From Allofranklinella schreckenbergeri (GTDB taxonomy: Bacteria; Pseudomonadota; Gammaproteobacteria; Burkholderiales; Burkholderiaceae_C), in assembly GCF_003703475.1 (NCBI RefSeq), contig NZ_RDQM01000018.1, positions 1 through 42,208 on the forward strand: a stretch of 42,208 nt of DNA, given 5' to 3'. The notes beneath the pieces are model-generated. The model did not search any database and was not told where the DNA came from. It saw nothing but the letters and a program-made list of their open reading frames with translations. A program made the position numbers and the translations under genes. Positions 5,655 through 15,031 of this stretch are shown piece by piece. Each line of letters begins with the position of its first letter. Position 1 is the first letter of the stretch.

Positions 5655-8600
5655 TCAGGCAACGCGGCGGCGCAAACCCGCCACACCCAATGCCAAGGCC
5701 AGCAGCAGCAAGCCACCGAAGCCCAAGGTGGGTACGGGCACGACCGACGACGCTCCACCGCCAATCAGCGCACGTGTGCCGTTATTACCTGCGCTCAGTG
5801 CGGGGCCACCATTGCTGTCGTTAGCCGCCCCAACGCCGCCCTGCAACTCCAGCGGAGTGGACGGGATCTGGAACGCGCTGGTGGTGCACACGATCGTGCC
5901 GCCCTCCGCCAATGTGGCTTGCGGCGAACCAGGCGTGCAGCTCACAGTCGCTCCCGCAGGCAAGCCAGAGGTAAAGCCGCAGGCCACATTGCGCGCCACA
6001 CCCGGCCCATTGTTGGTGCAAGTCAGCTCACAAGTTGCCATAGCGCCCGAAGCCGTGCAGACCATGGAGGAGGTCAGGTCAGGCATCTGCTGCTCTTGCT
6101 CGGCAAAGTTGTTGCCTGCCGAACCACCCGCTTGCAGCTTGGCGATGGTGATCACGCTGTCGCTGGTGGTACCAGGGTTGTTGCCGCCATTGACCGCACC
6201 ACTGCCACCAGCAGTGTTGTAGGCATTGGTGTGACCAGCAGGCTGCTTCTCGGTAATGGTCAGCCCAGTTGCACCCACAGGGATGTTGCTGAACTCGTAG
6301 CTGCCGTCAGCCTTGGTGGTGGTGCTCACCGTCACGGGTGCACCGCCGCCAGGAGGCGTGTACGTCAGCGTCACGGTCACGCCGCCAATGCCGGGATCGG
6401 TGGCGTTGCCGTTGTCGGCCGTGTTGCCATTGCCTTCCACATACACGCGGCCAGAGACCGTGGTGACGGTGGCGGGCTTTTGCTCGGCAAAGTTGTTGCC
6501 TGCCGAACCACCCGCTTGCAGCTTGGCAATGGTGATCACGCTGTCGCTGGTGGTGCCAGGGTTGTTTCCGCCATTGACCGCACCACTGCCACCAGCAGTG
6601 TTGTAGGCATTGGTGTGACCAGCAGGCTGCTTCTCGGTAATGGTCAGCCCAGTTGCACCCACAGGGATGTTGCTGAACTCGTAGCTGCCGTCAGCCTTGG
6701 TGGTGGTGCTCACCGTCACGGGTGCACCGCCGCCAGGAGGCGTGTACGTCAGCGTCACGGTCACGCCGCCAATGCCGGGATCGGTGGCGTTGCCGTTGTC
6801 GGCCGTGTTGCCATTGCCTTCCACATACACGCGGCCAGAGACCGTGGTGACGGTGGCGGGCTTTTGCTCGGCAAAGTTGTTGCCTGCCGAACCACCCGCT
6901 TGCAGCTTGGCAATGGTGATCACGCTGTCGCTGGTGGTGCCAGGGTTGTTGCCACCATTGGCCGCACCGCTGCTGCCAGGGGTGTTGTAGACGTTCTCAT
7001 AGCCCGAGGGCTGGGTCTCGGTAATGCTCAAGTTCGTTGCACCTACAGGAACGTTGGTGAACTCGTAGCTGCCATCGGCCGTGGTGGTGGTAGTTGCCGT
7101 CACGGGTGCACCGCCGCCAGGAGGCGTGTACGTCAGCGTCACGGTCACCCCGCCAATGCCGGGATCGGTGGCGTTGCCGTTATCGGCCGTGTTGCCATTG
7201 CCTTCCACATACACGCGGCCAGAGACCGTGGTAACGGTGGGTGGGGGCGGGGGCGGCGTGCCGCCAGCTTGCTTCTCAGCAAAGTTGTTGCCCGTCGAAC
7301 CGGCTGCCGCCAGCGTCGCGATGGTGATCACGCTGTCGCTGGTGGTGCCAGGGTTGTTGCCACCATTGGCCGCACCGCTGCTGCCAGGGGTGTTGTAGAC
7401 GTTCTCATAGCCCGAGGGCTGGGTCTCGGTAATGCTCAAGTTCGTTGCACCTACAGGAACGTTGGTGAACTCGTAGCTGCCATCGGCCGTGGTGGTGGTA
7501 GTTGCCGTCACGGGTGCACCGCCGCCAGGAGGCGTGTACGTCAGCGTCACGGTCACCCCGCCAATGCCGGGATCGGTGGCGTTGCCGTTATCGGCCGTGT
7601 TGCCATTGCCTTCCACATACACGCGGCCAGAGACCTTGGTAACGGTGGCCTGCTGGCGCTCACCGAAGTCATAACCGGTGGCTTTGGTATTGGCTGCCAG
7701 ATTGATAGCGCTGATAGTGTCGCCAGCGACCGTGCCGCCCGCCGTGCCGGCCCGGTTGCCGGTGGTGGTGTAGTTTGCAGGCTGGGTTTCGACCAGCGAG
7801 TATTCGCCCGCTTCCAGATCGCAGAACAGATACTGCCCCGCGGCCAGACCAGAGGCAGGCACCGGGCACAGGCCGGGGCCGACCGCGTTGGCGGCTTCGC
7901 CATTGGTCGGGTTGTAGAACTTGTCAGCCGCAATGGCGGCGGTAGCTGTCACCGCAGTGCGATCGGGCATGCCCGTGCGCCGCAAGGTCACCGTCTGGCC
8001 ACCCAAGCCGGTGTCGCCGCCTGCCGGGTCAAAGCCTGTGGTGGCACCATTGGCATCCGGATCGACGAAGACCGTGCCCTGGATGCTCGATGCGTACACG
8101 CGCACCTGCACGTTGTTCGAGGTCACATCAAAGCGTGCGCCCGTGCCTTCCTGCGCTGCAGTGCCTGCGCTGCCGTGGGCACCGCTGAAGTTGTTGGCGT
8201 ACACATCGTCATGGCGCGAGCCGGGCGTATTGAAGTCGAACCGGAACGCACGGCTGGGCGCACCCGAGGTGAAGGGCTCGGTGTCTTTCATCAGCAGCGC
8301 CGTGGTGTTCTCAGGCACCGTCCAGTTTGCGCCAGCCTGGGTCGCCAGTATCCAGTTGGTGCTGCCGCTGTTGTTGGCACAGCCTGCCGCTGCTGGCACG
8401 CCCGGCGCGAACGCGGGCCAGTCGCCAGTGACGGCGGTGATGTTGCTGGAGCACTTGGGGTTGGTGTTGATGGTGGTCGGCAGGTCGGTCGTGTAATAGA
8501 CCTGATAGCCGGTAGCCGCAGGCGCGCGCACCTGGGTCACTGGGCGCTGGCCACTGAAGCTGGTGTCACCACGCGGCGGCTCACCGTTGTAGGGCAGCAC

Positions 8601-11354
8601 GTCGATCAGGCGGTGCTCTTCCACCTTCTCGTTGCCCACGTTCTGGTAGCGCAACTCCATGGTGAAGCCCGAGCCGATTTGTTTGACGGCATCGCCAATC
8701 ACCGCCTTCTGCACCACGAGACCGTCGATGGCGCCCAGGCGCACGGTGCGCGTGGCTTGCCGCTCGACCAGACGCTGGCCTCTCGTTTGATCGGTACAAG
8801 TCAGGGCACCGCCCGTGAAGCTGGCCCCTGGGGCGCAACCACGGATCTCTACCTGGTTGATCAGCGAAGCATTGGGGATGTTGCCCGGCGCATTAAGCAT
8901 GATTTGCGCTTGGAACTCCACCACGTCAATGTCCGCAGCCGGGCTGCTGGCGTTCACATTCGGCAAACGAATCTGCAGCGTGGAAGCGGCGAAAGTGGCC
9001 GATTGGTCGTCCAGATGGAAGTCTCCCGCCGGCACGGGCGCGCCGCCCCACTTGAGCGAGCCGCTGACAAAGCTCATACCCGCAGGGATGGTGTCGATCA
9101 GGATCAGGTCGTTCGGGATCGTCACGTTCGGCTGGTTTGACACCAGGCGCGGCCACAACTGGTAAGTCACGATCTGACCCTTGGTCTTGGGCACGACCGG
9201 GTTGTCGGCTGCGGGGCCGCCGGCAGGGTCAACGCCCTCAATGCCTTTGCGGATGCTGACGGACTGTGTGGACAGGCGCAGGCGGTCGCTGTAGGCATCG
9301 TCGCAGTAGCGGGCCGGGTTGGTGCTGGTCTTGCACGATGAACTGCCCGAACCCAAGAGCGTGGCATTGTGGTCGTTGCCCATGAAGGCGTGTTCAGAAT
9401 GCTTCCAGTTGAGGGTTCCGGGCTCGAAGCCGGACTCGACGGAGGTCTGATACAGACCGTAGTTGGGAATGATGCTGCCATCAGGCCAGGTAGCGCCGTC
9501 CTGCGGGTTGGCGGGCAGCGTGTTCAGGTGCACGAACATCTGGACACGACCACTCACGGGGATGTTCACATTCACCAGGCGGGCCGAGTTGATGAACGGC
9601 ACCAAGGCCGGGTTGGCCTCCAGCGCGCTTTGGGTGATCCAGCCGGAGGCCATGATGCCTGTGGTCGGCACACCGGCGGCAGCGGCAACGGCGCTCAGCG
9701 TGGAATCAGCGTTGTTGCAGCTGGCATCGCGCAGCAGGGTTTCATCGCCGTTGCCAAAGGCAGTAAAGCCGAACTGGACTTCCGCGTCCTCAGGCTGCCC
9801 ACTGGCCGAGCTGGCGCCGCCCGCATCGCCCGAATTCCTGTAGAAGTGGGCATAGCCGGGGCTGTGGTCCCTGTTGGCTGTCGTTGCCGGAAGCTTCTTC
9901 CATTGGTAGGGACTGTTGGCGCCCAGCTGGGGGGTGCCCGGCGGCGCAGTCCAGATCCCGTGGGTGGAGGGGTCGAACAGGTCAAGCTTGAGCTTGCGGT
10001 TGTCCCAGTGGTCGCACAGCGAAACCTGGGCGGCGTTGACGCCTTTGTTCTCCCAATACACATAGGAGTCGACGAAGTCGTTCGGCCCGATCAGGTCGTT
10101 GCTCATGCGGTTGGGGCTGTTGACCAGCGGCGCGGAGCGGCCCTTGCTCGTGGCGTAGAACAACTTCTGGAACTCGCCCGAGCAGACGCTCATGTTGTTG
10201 GTCGTCACCACGTTGTTGGCCGGATCGTCGCTGGCGTTGGGCACGCCCGACAGACCCGGGGCGGTGAGTTCCTCGATCCGGTTCTGCGGCGAGTACTGGC
10301 AGCTGGTGCCATTGTTGGTCGCCGTATCCTTGGGGATCCAGACGCGGATGTAATGCAGGGCCGTGGCATTGGCCGCGCCAGGCCATGTTCCGGTGACTTC
10401 GCCCGAGGTCAGCGGCGGGTTGGTGGTGGAGGCAGTGACGGTGACCGTGCTGCCCGCCTGGACAAAGCTGTAGGAGCCGGTGCCAGCGTCTACCGGCACA
10501 TTGGCTGGCACGCCGCCTGCGGGGAACGTGCGGTTGTTGCGCTCGCGGTAGCTTTCCACCCTGTACACGCAGGCGTCCGCGCCCAGGTTGCCGAGCGCGT
10601 CGGTATAGGTCCAGCCCTGCTGCAGCGACTCATGGCCCTTGGTCTGCGGGATGTTCAGGGCCACGCTGTAGAGCAGCGCCAGGCCCGTGCCAGTGGCCGC
10701 AGAGCTGCAACCGGCCGGCTTGTTGATCGCCCCGAGGTTGGCAATGTAGCGCTTGACGAGGTCGATTTGCGGCTTGGCCACCACGGTCACCCCGGGCGCG
10801 GTGGAGGTTGCGCCAGCGGTGTCTTGATCGGAAACGATCTTGCCGGTGACGCTGCCTAGCACGCTGCCGTTTTGAGCTTCGCTTCTGGTGCTGACATCAA
10901 AAAACAGCGTGCCGGACTGATTGGCGATAGGGCCATTGGGCGGGTTGGCACCGCTGCCAACCAGCAGACAGTCCACCGTGCGGCCATCGGCGCTGATGGC
11001 GGTGGCGGCATTGCGGCAGGTGCTCAGGCCGGCACTGGTGGGGGCAAAGCGAAACGGCTCCGTGGCGGGCAGGCTCACCGTGATACGAACGTTGTCTTGC
11101 TTCACAGGCGGCGGCGTGACTTGGTAGTCCACCTTGTAGCGCGCTTCGTCATTGGTGCACAGCACATCGTTGTTGGTATCCGCATCGAGCGTACAGGTAC
11201 CAGTGCCATCGTGTACCTTGGCCACGGTGATATTGAGTGCGGCCAGGGCCTGACTTGACCACACGCTACCCAACAGCAATAGCGACAACGCCGCCAGCCG
11301 CTGTCCATTGCGCCGTAATGAAACGGCGCTTCGTTTTCTTGGTTGAACCCTCAT
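5655..11354 (-). CDS. Large secreted/surface protein: DUF11, SdrD_B-like repeats, PTL-type C-terminal sorting tail
   Basis: 1899 residues from the ATG at 11354, preceded by a good ribosome site (AAGGAG). A Sec signal peptide is evident: basic residues 6-19, hydrophobic core 20-37, probable cleavage after ALA near 39. Residues about 40-870 are a DUF11/adhesin-type beta-rich region with many Asn, Gly and paired Cys. A DUF11 domain follows near 876 (VVQKAVIGDAV). SdrD_B/Cna_B-like domains come next: one diverged copy near 1086-1235 and four near-identical copies near 1236-1750, each starting SGRVYVEGNGNTADNG. A further DUF11-like domain lies at about 1753-1860, and the C-terminus reads VPVPTLGFGG, then a hydrophobic helix and RRR. 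The tail resembles IPTL-CTERM sorting signals handled by an exosortase, though the usual W is absent. Probably an adhesin or stalk displayed at the cell surface; the ligand is unknown. Confidence 0.85.
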   Translation of the reverse strand: MRVQPRKRSAVSLRRNGQRLAALSLLLLGSVWSSQALAALNITVAKVHDGTGTCTLDADTNNDVLCTNDEARYKVDYQVTPPPVKQDNVRITVSLPATEPFRFAPTSAGLSTCRNAATAISADGRTVDCLLVGSGANPPNGPIANQSGTLFFDVSTRSEAQNGSVLGSVTGKIVSDQDTAGATSTAPGVTVVAKPQIDLVKRYIANLGAINKPAGCSSAATGTGLALLYSVALNIPQTKGHESLQQGWTYTDALGNLGADACVYRVESYRERNNRTFPAGGVPANVPVDAGTGSYSFVQAGSTVTVTASTTNPPLTSGEVTGTWPGAANATALHYIRVWIPKDTATNNGTSCQYSPQNRIEELTAPGLSGVPNASDDPANNVVTTNNMSVCSGEFQKLFYATSKGRSAPLVNSPNRMSNDLIGPNDFVDSYVYWENKGVNAAQVSLCDHWDNRKLKLDLFDPSTHGIWTAPPGTPQLGANSPYQWKKLPATTANRDHSPGYAHFYRNSGDAGGASSASGQPEDAEVQFGFTAFGNGDETLLRDASCNNADSTLSAVAAAAGVPTTGIMASGWITQSALEANPALVPFINSARLVNVNIPVSGRVQMFVHLNTLPANPQDGATWPDGSIIPNYGLYQTSVESGFEPGTLNWKHSEHAFMGNDHNATLLGSGSSSCKTSTNPARYCDDAYSDRLRLSTQSVSIRKGIEGVDPAGGPAADNPVVPKTKGQIVTYQLWPRLVSNQPNVTIPNDLILIDTIPAGMSFVSGSLKWGGAPVPAGDFHLDDQSATFAASTLQIRLPNVNASSPAADIDVVEFQAQIMLNAPGNIPNASLINQVEIRGCAPGASFTGGALTCTDQTRGQRLVERQATRTVRLGAIDGLVVQKAVIGDAVKQIGSGFTMELRYQNVGNEKVEEHRLIDVLPYNGEPPRGDTSFSGQRPVTQVRAPAATGYQVYYTTDLPTTINTNPKCSSNITAVTGDWPAFAPGVPAAAGCANNSGSTNWILATQAGANWTVPENTTALLMKDTEPFTSGAPSRAFRFDFNTPGSRHDDVYANNFSGAHGSAGTAAQEGTGARFDVTSNNVQVRVYASSIQGTVFVDPDANGATTGFDPAGGDTGLGGQTVTLRRTGMPDRTAVTATAAIAADKFYNPTNGEAANAVGPGLCPVPASGLAAGQYLFCDLEAGEYSLVETQPANYTTTGNRAGTAGGTVAGDTISAINLAANTKATGYDFGERQQATVTKVSGRVYVEGNGNTADNGNATDPGIGGVTVTLTYTPPGGGAPVTATTTTTADGSYEFTNVPVGATNLSITETQPSGYENVYNTPGSSGAANGGNNPGTTSDSVITIATLAAAGSTGNNFAEKQAGGTPPPPPPTVTTVSGRVYVEGNGNTADNGNATDPGIGGVTVTLTYTPPGGGAPVTATTTTTADGSYEFTNVPVGATNLSITETQPSGYENVYNTPGSSGAANGGNNPGTTSDSVITIAKLQAGGSAGNNFAEQKPATVTTVSGRVYVEGNGNTADNGNATDPGIGGVTVTLTYTPPGGGAPVTVSTTTKADGSYEFSNIPVGATGLTITEKQPAGHTNAYNTAGGSGAVNGGNNPGTTSDSVITIAKLQAGGSAGNNFAEQKPATVTTVSGRVYVEGNGNTADNGNATDPGIGGVTVTLTYTPPGGGAPVTVSTTTKADGSYEFSNIPVGATGLTITEKQPAGHTNAYNTAGGSGAVNGGNNPGTTSDSVITIAKLQAGGSAGNNFAEQEQQMPDLTSSMVCTASGAMATCELTCTNNGPGVARNVACGFTSGLPAGATVSCTPGSPQATLAEGGTIVCTTSAFQIPSTPLELQGGVGAANDSNGGPALSAGNNGTRALIGGGASSVVPVPTLGFGGLLLLALALGVAGLRRRVA
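6096..7655. repeat. Four tandem ~384-bp coding repeats (SdrD_B-like domains)
   Basis: Units begin at 6096, 6480, 6864 and about 7272. The first three are spaced by exactly 384 bp (128 codons). The third spacing is 408 bp because of an inserted poly-proline linker (codons for PPPPPP near 7245). Units 1 and 2 are nearly identical to each other, and so are units 3 and 4. The two pairs differ mainly in one internal block (for example 6190-6310 against 6960-7090), while the rest is the same in all four. Confidence 0.9.
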
Positions 11355-11555
11355 AACAAAGAATCTCCTTTCGCAAGTACGTGGGTTTCTTGCACCGGCC
11401 CCATTGTGGAGCTCGGGCAATGGGGTATCCATGACCTCGATCAAAACCGAAGGCCTGCAGCACTGCGCCCCACTCTCGCTGTGCGATCTGGCGATTGTTC
11501 CATTAATGCGAGGTCAATCACCCCTTTTCTCCTATGGTTTGGGGCAATTACCCCA

Positions 11556-11592
11556 CAAAAAAGGGCGAAAGAGCGCCCAGCCCTTTCGCCCC
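11556..11592 (-). terminator. Intrinsic terminator of the ttr operon
   Basis: On the minus strand, just after the ttrA stop codon at 11617, GGGCGAAAGG pairs with CTTTCGCCC across a GC-rich loop and is followed by six T residues. A second small hairpin (GGGG-CAATTA-CCCC) lies right behind it. Confidence 0.85.
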
Positions 11593-11616
11593 ACGGAGGT
11601 TTTTCCTGTCCCTGGC

Positions 11617-14600
11617 TTACGCCACCTTCTCCACCCGCACTGGCAGGCCCTGGCGTACGACGGCGCCGGAGACCCAATCGATCCAGACGTTGTCGTGCGC
11701 CGGGCGGGTCGGGTCGGTAAAGCCCAGGCGGTTGAGGTTCACGCCCCGGCCATGCTGCGGGTTGTGCGCCGTGGGCTTGCCATCCACCAAGTGCGCCACT
11801 GTGCCCAGTTGGGTGTGGCCGTAGCCGTACTCGATGGCGATGGCGCCTTTGGCGATGCCGCCGCGCACCAGCGCCACGCCTTGCAGCGAGCCGCCGGGGG
11901 TGGTGACGCGGATGTGGTCGCCATTGGCAATGCCCAGGGCCTGCGCATCCTCGCGGTTGATGGAGATGGGGTTGTGCGGGTGCACCTGGCGCAGGCGCGA
12001 GGCGGCGATCGACATGGAGCTCATCAGGTTGGATTTGTAGGAGCTCATGGTCAGCGGCCAGTCCTTTTCCGGGTAGTGCTCGCGCATGGCGCTGCCGTCG
12101 GCAAAGCGGGTGGGGTACCAGGTGGGGCAGCCGCTGTAGCGCTCGCCGGTCATGGAGTGGCGCATCTTGGCCAGCGGCTCGTGCCAGATTTGCACCGGCT
12201 TGGCGTAGGCGGCCTTGATGTGGTCGCCCTTCCAGGCTGCGTCGATGCTGTCAAAGCGCCCGCCACGGCTCATGACCATGGCCACGCGGCGCACTTCCTC
12301 GGGCGCCAGGCTTTGCTCCAGCTCGGGCATCCAGCGCGTCAGGCCGGTGATGGCGATGTCGTCGTCGCTGGCCTCGGGCACGGGCTTGCCGGCCTGGTAG
12401 GCGATGTTGCCCATGCCGCGCAGGAAGAATTGCTCGGGCGTGTCCAGATCCAGCGGCTGACCGTCCTTGGTGGACATGCCGTTTTTGCCAAAACCGGGCA
12501 GGCCGAGCTTTTTCGCCACGGCAAAGAGGAAGGTTTCGCAGTTGATGGGGCGGCCTTCAGCGGTTTTGGCGGTGGCCGGCTCGACCACGGGCCAGCGCAC
12601 GGTGGAGGTTTTGGCGATCACGTCGGCCCAGGGCGCGCCGATGCCCCAGCTTTCGTAGGTGACGGTGTCGGGCACGATGTAGTCGGCCAGCGCAGTGGTT
12701 TCGTTGATGAAGGGGTCGATGGAGATGAACAGCGGCAGTTTTTTGGTGTCTTTGACGCCTTCGACCAGGGCCTGCTCGAAGCCGCAGATCGAGTACACCG
12801 GGTTGCTCATGTGGTTGATCCAGGCCTTGATGCCGTAGGGGTAGCCCATCAGGCCGGCGGCCAGCATTTCGCTGCTCATGGGGCCGGGCGCGGGATACCA
12901 GGGGGCCTTGGCCGGATAGGGGTTTTCGCCCGCTTCTTTTTTGCGCTTGAATTCGCTGGTTTTCTCGTACGGAAAGCGCGTGCGCGAGAGGGTTACGCCC
13001 TTGGCGGCGACCATGCCGTCGAACTTGGCGAAGTTGTAGCGCGGGCCGGGGCCGAAGGGGCCAAACGGGCCTGCATCGAGCACCCAGCCGCCTTTGACGT
13101 TGAGGTTGCCGATCAGGTTGTTGAGCATGGCAATGGCGTAGGCGGTGTAAAAGCCCGCGCCGCTCATGGTGCCGCCGTGGGAGTTGGCGACAGCGCGCTT
13201 GCCGTGGCTGGTGAATTCGCGCGCCAGGTCTTCGATCTCCTTGACGGGCACGCCGCACAGGTCGGAATACTCCTGCAAGGTTTTGAGCCGGGCCTGTTCG
13301 CGCAGTTTGAACAGCGAGCTGCACACGGCCACTGGCACGGGCGGCAGGGGCGCGGCGGCTTGTTGTGTTGCTGCAGGTGCGGCGGCCTGCCCCTCGGCGG
13401 CAGGGGCTGGCGCGGGTGCGGGCGGCAGGATTTCCACCATGCGCTCGACGAACAGCTCGGCAGCTTGGGCCACGGTGTGTGGCGCCAGCGTGCCATCGGC
13501 CAGTTGCACGACGTACACGTCCTCTGCCGGGGTTTTCTCGTCCTTGGGCGCAGGCATGGGCCAGCCCATGTCGGCGCCGCGCAGGAACTGGCCGTAGCGC
13601 GGGTGCTTGGGGTCGTTGATGAGCAAGTGCGTGGCATTGCTCCACGAGGCTTCGCCCGCCGCAGTCATGGCCGCAGGGCCGGGCTGGGCAAGGAATGGGG
13701 CGTCGTAGCGCTCGTTGTCGATGATCCAGCGGATCAGGCCCATGGCAAAAGCCAAATCGGTGGCGGGCTTGATGGGCAGCCAGCGGTTGTTGTCGCCTGC
13801 GGCGTGGCTGGAGGAGGTGGGCAGCAACGGCGAGACGACCACGTACTGGTAGGTCTTCTCATCGCGCGAGCGCGCCTCGGCCAGCTCTCGGCCCATGCGC
13901 TGGAAGGGGTTGCCTGCCTGCGCGGGCGCGGTGCCCAGAAACAGGCCAAAGCGCGAGTTTTTCCAATCGGGCTTGCCGTGCTTCATGGCCGGGATGTCGC
14001 CCAGCGCCGCGGCCGTGCCCACGCGGTAGGACTGGCCGCAGTAAGCGCCGTGGTTGGCCACGTTGTTGGTGCCAAAGGATTGTTTGGCAAAGCGGTTGAT
14101 CAGCGGCTTGCGGCCTTCGTTGGAGGCGTCGGTGAACAACAACTGGTTGGCCTTGGGGCCGTATTCGGGGTTGTCGGGGTCGATGGGCGTTTGCACATCG
14201 CGGATGGCGCGCAGGCCTTCCACGTGGCCTTCGCCGAACAGGTCGCCGCCTTCGCAGACTTCTTCAATCAGTTGCTCAAAGGAGATGGTCTGCCACTGGC
14301 CCGAGCCGCGCGGCCCCACGCGCTTGAGCGGCGCGAGCACGCGGTGCGCTGCGGTTTGGTGCTCGAACATGGACGAGCCGCGCGCGCAGGAGGTGGCGCG
14401 CCCCTCCAGGCCGTTGTCGCCGCCCAGCATGGCGTAGACCTCGCGCACGGGCGTTTCCATCGGCGCGTGGTGGGTGGTGGCCAGCGGGTGGTAGGGGTTG
14501 CCGGCCACGCGCAGGATTTTGTTGTTCTCTGTATCCACGCGCACGCGGATACCGCACTGCGTCCAGCAGCCCAGGCAGCTCGAGGGGCTGACGACTTGGC

Positions 14601-14898
14601 CGGGCTGTGTGTCCAGCAGGCCGGTGGCGGGGTTGATGCGGAACTCTGGTTGCAGCGAGTTGCCGCGCGTGGCATTGGCCGTGGGCACGCCCGAGGTGCC
14701 GGTCAGCAGGCCCTTGGCGCCCTTCATCAGGGTTTCGCCATAGCCTGCGGCAAAGGCCGCCGCACCGCCTGCCACCAAGCCGCCGCGCAGCAAGTTGCGG
14801 CGCGTGGCGTTGGGCTGGGCCGATGGCGCAGGGCTGGCCGCCGGGGCCGCATTGGCGGGGGGGACAGGGGCAATAGGCCGTTGGGGTTTGTCTGTCAT
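11617..14898 (-). CDS. ttrA: Tetrathionate reductase catalytic subunit A (molybdopterin)
   Basis: 1093 residues. A Tat signal is visible at 32-54 (TRRNLLRGGLVAGG), so the enzyme is exported folded to the periplasm. A [4Fe-4S] site is formed by C108, C111, C115 and C171 (SSCLGCWTQC and SCARG). The likely Mo ligand is C287 in NHGAYCGQSYR, and the C-terminal molybdopterin dinucleotide-binding domain spans about 970-1090. TtrA reduces tetrathionate to thiosulfate with electrons from the quinol-oxidising TtrC via TtrB. I set the start at 14898 (AGAGGA upstream) rather than the ATG at 14934, which lacks such a site. Residues about 488-524 are an unusual Pro/Ala-rich insertion. The close relatives ArrA/ArxA are possible, but the TtrB and TtrC partners favour tetrathionate. 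Last gene of ttrBCA; a 75-bp repeat separates it from ttrC. Confidence 0.85.
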   Translation of the reverse strand: MTDKPQRPIAPVPPANAAPAASPAPSAQPNATRRNLLRGGLVAGGAAAFAAGYGETLMKGAKGLLTGTSGVPTANATRGNSLQPEFRINPATGLLDTQPGQVVSPSSCLGCWTQCGIRVRVDTENNKILRVAGNPYHPLATTHHAPMETPVREVYAMLGGDNGLEGRATSCARGSSMFEHQTAAHRVLAPLKRVGPRGSGQWQTISFEQLIEEVCEGGDLFGEGHVEGLRAIRDVQTPIDPDNPEYGPKANQLLFTDASNEGRKPLINRFAKQSFGTNNVANHGAYCGQSYRVGTAAALGDIPAMKHGKPDWKNSRFGLFLGTAPAQAGNPFQRMGRELAEARSRDEKTYQYVVVSPLLPTSSSHAAGDNNRWLPIKPATDLAFAMGLIRWIIDNERYDAPFLAQPGPAAMTAAGEASWSNATHLLINDPKHPRYGQFLRGADMGWPMPAPKDEKTPAEDVYVVQLADGTLAPHTVAQAAELFVERMVEILPPAPAPAPAAEGQAAAPAATQQAAAPLPPVPVAVCSSLFKLREQARLKTLQEYSDLCGVPVKEIEDLAREFTSHGKRAVANSHGGTMSGAGFYTAYAIAMLNNLIGNLNVKGGWVLDAGPFGPFGPGPRYNFAKFDGMVAAKGVTLSRTRFPYEKTSEFKRKKEAGENPYPAKAPWYPAPGPMSSEMLAAGLMGYPYGIKAWINHMSNPVYSICGFEQALVEGVKDTKKLPLFISIDPFINETTALADYIVPDTVTYESWGIGAPWADVIAKTSTVRWPVVEPATAKTAEGRPINCETFLFAVAKKLGLPGFGKNGMSTKDGQPLDLDTPEQFFLRGMGNIAYQAGKPVPEASDDDIAITGLTRWMPELEQSLAPEEVRRVAMVMSRGGRFDSIDAAWKGDHIKAAYAKPVQIWHEPLAKMRHSMTGERYSGCPTWYPTRFADGSAMREHYPEKDWPLTMSSYKSNLMSSMSIAASRLRQVHPHNPISINREDAQALGIANGDHIRVTTPGGSLQGVALVRGGIAKGAIAIEYGYGHTQLGTVAHLVDGKPTAHNPQHGRGVNLNRLGFTDPTRPAHDNVWIDWVSGAVVRQGLPVRVEKVA

Positions 14899-14944
14899 GG
14901 GGATCGTCCTCTTGTTCTCAGGTGTCTGGTTCATTTTTTTCTAA

Positions 14945-15019
14945 TTACAAATCAGAGGAAATTAAACCTAATTTCTATCATGCCGAAACAAGGTTATTTT
15001 GTTTCCTATGGATTTGTAA
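14945..15019 (-). repeat. 75-bp AT-rich dispersed repeat, copy B
   Basis: Arms TTACAAATCAGAGGAAATTA and GTTTCCTATGGATTTGTAA; core CATGCCGAAACAAGG, so it is inverted relative to copy A. It lies inside the ttr operon, between ttrC and ttrA, starting about 47 bp upstream of the ttrA start codon. Confidence 0.88.
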
Positions 15020-15031
15020 CAATCTTGATTC

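Noticed and set aside
6096-7655. CRISPR-like array
   Set aside because: The 384-bp units are coding and contiguous without spacers.
5481-9140. 1219-codon open frame on the plus strand opposite the surface-protein gene
   Set aside because: Its product is full of His/Arg/Gly repeats that mirror the SdrD_B repeats of the minus-strand gene; the minus frame has a signal peptide, a ribosome site and known domains.
14945-15019. 75-bp repeats as intrinsic terminators
   Set aside because: The stems are AT-rich, there is no T-run after a GC stem, and copy G follows a proper terminator, so termination is already provided there.
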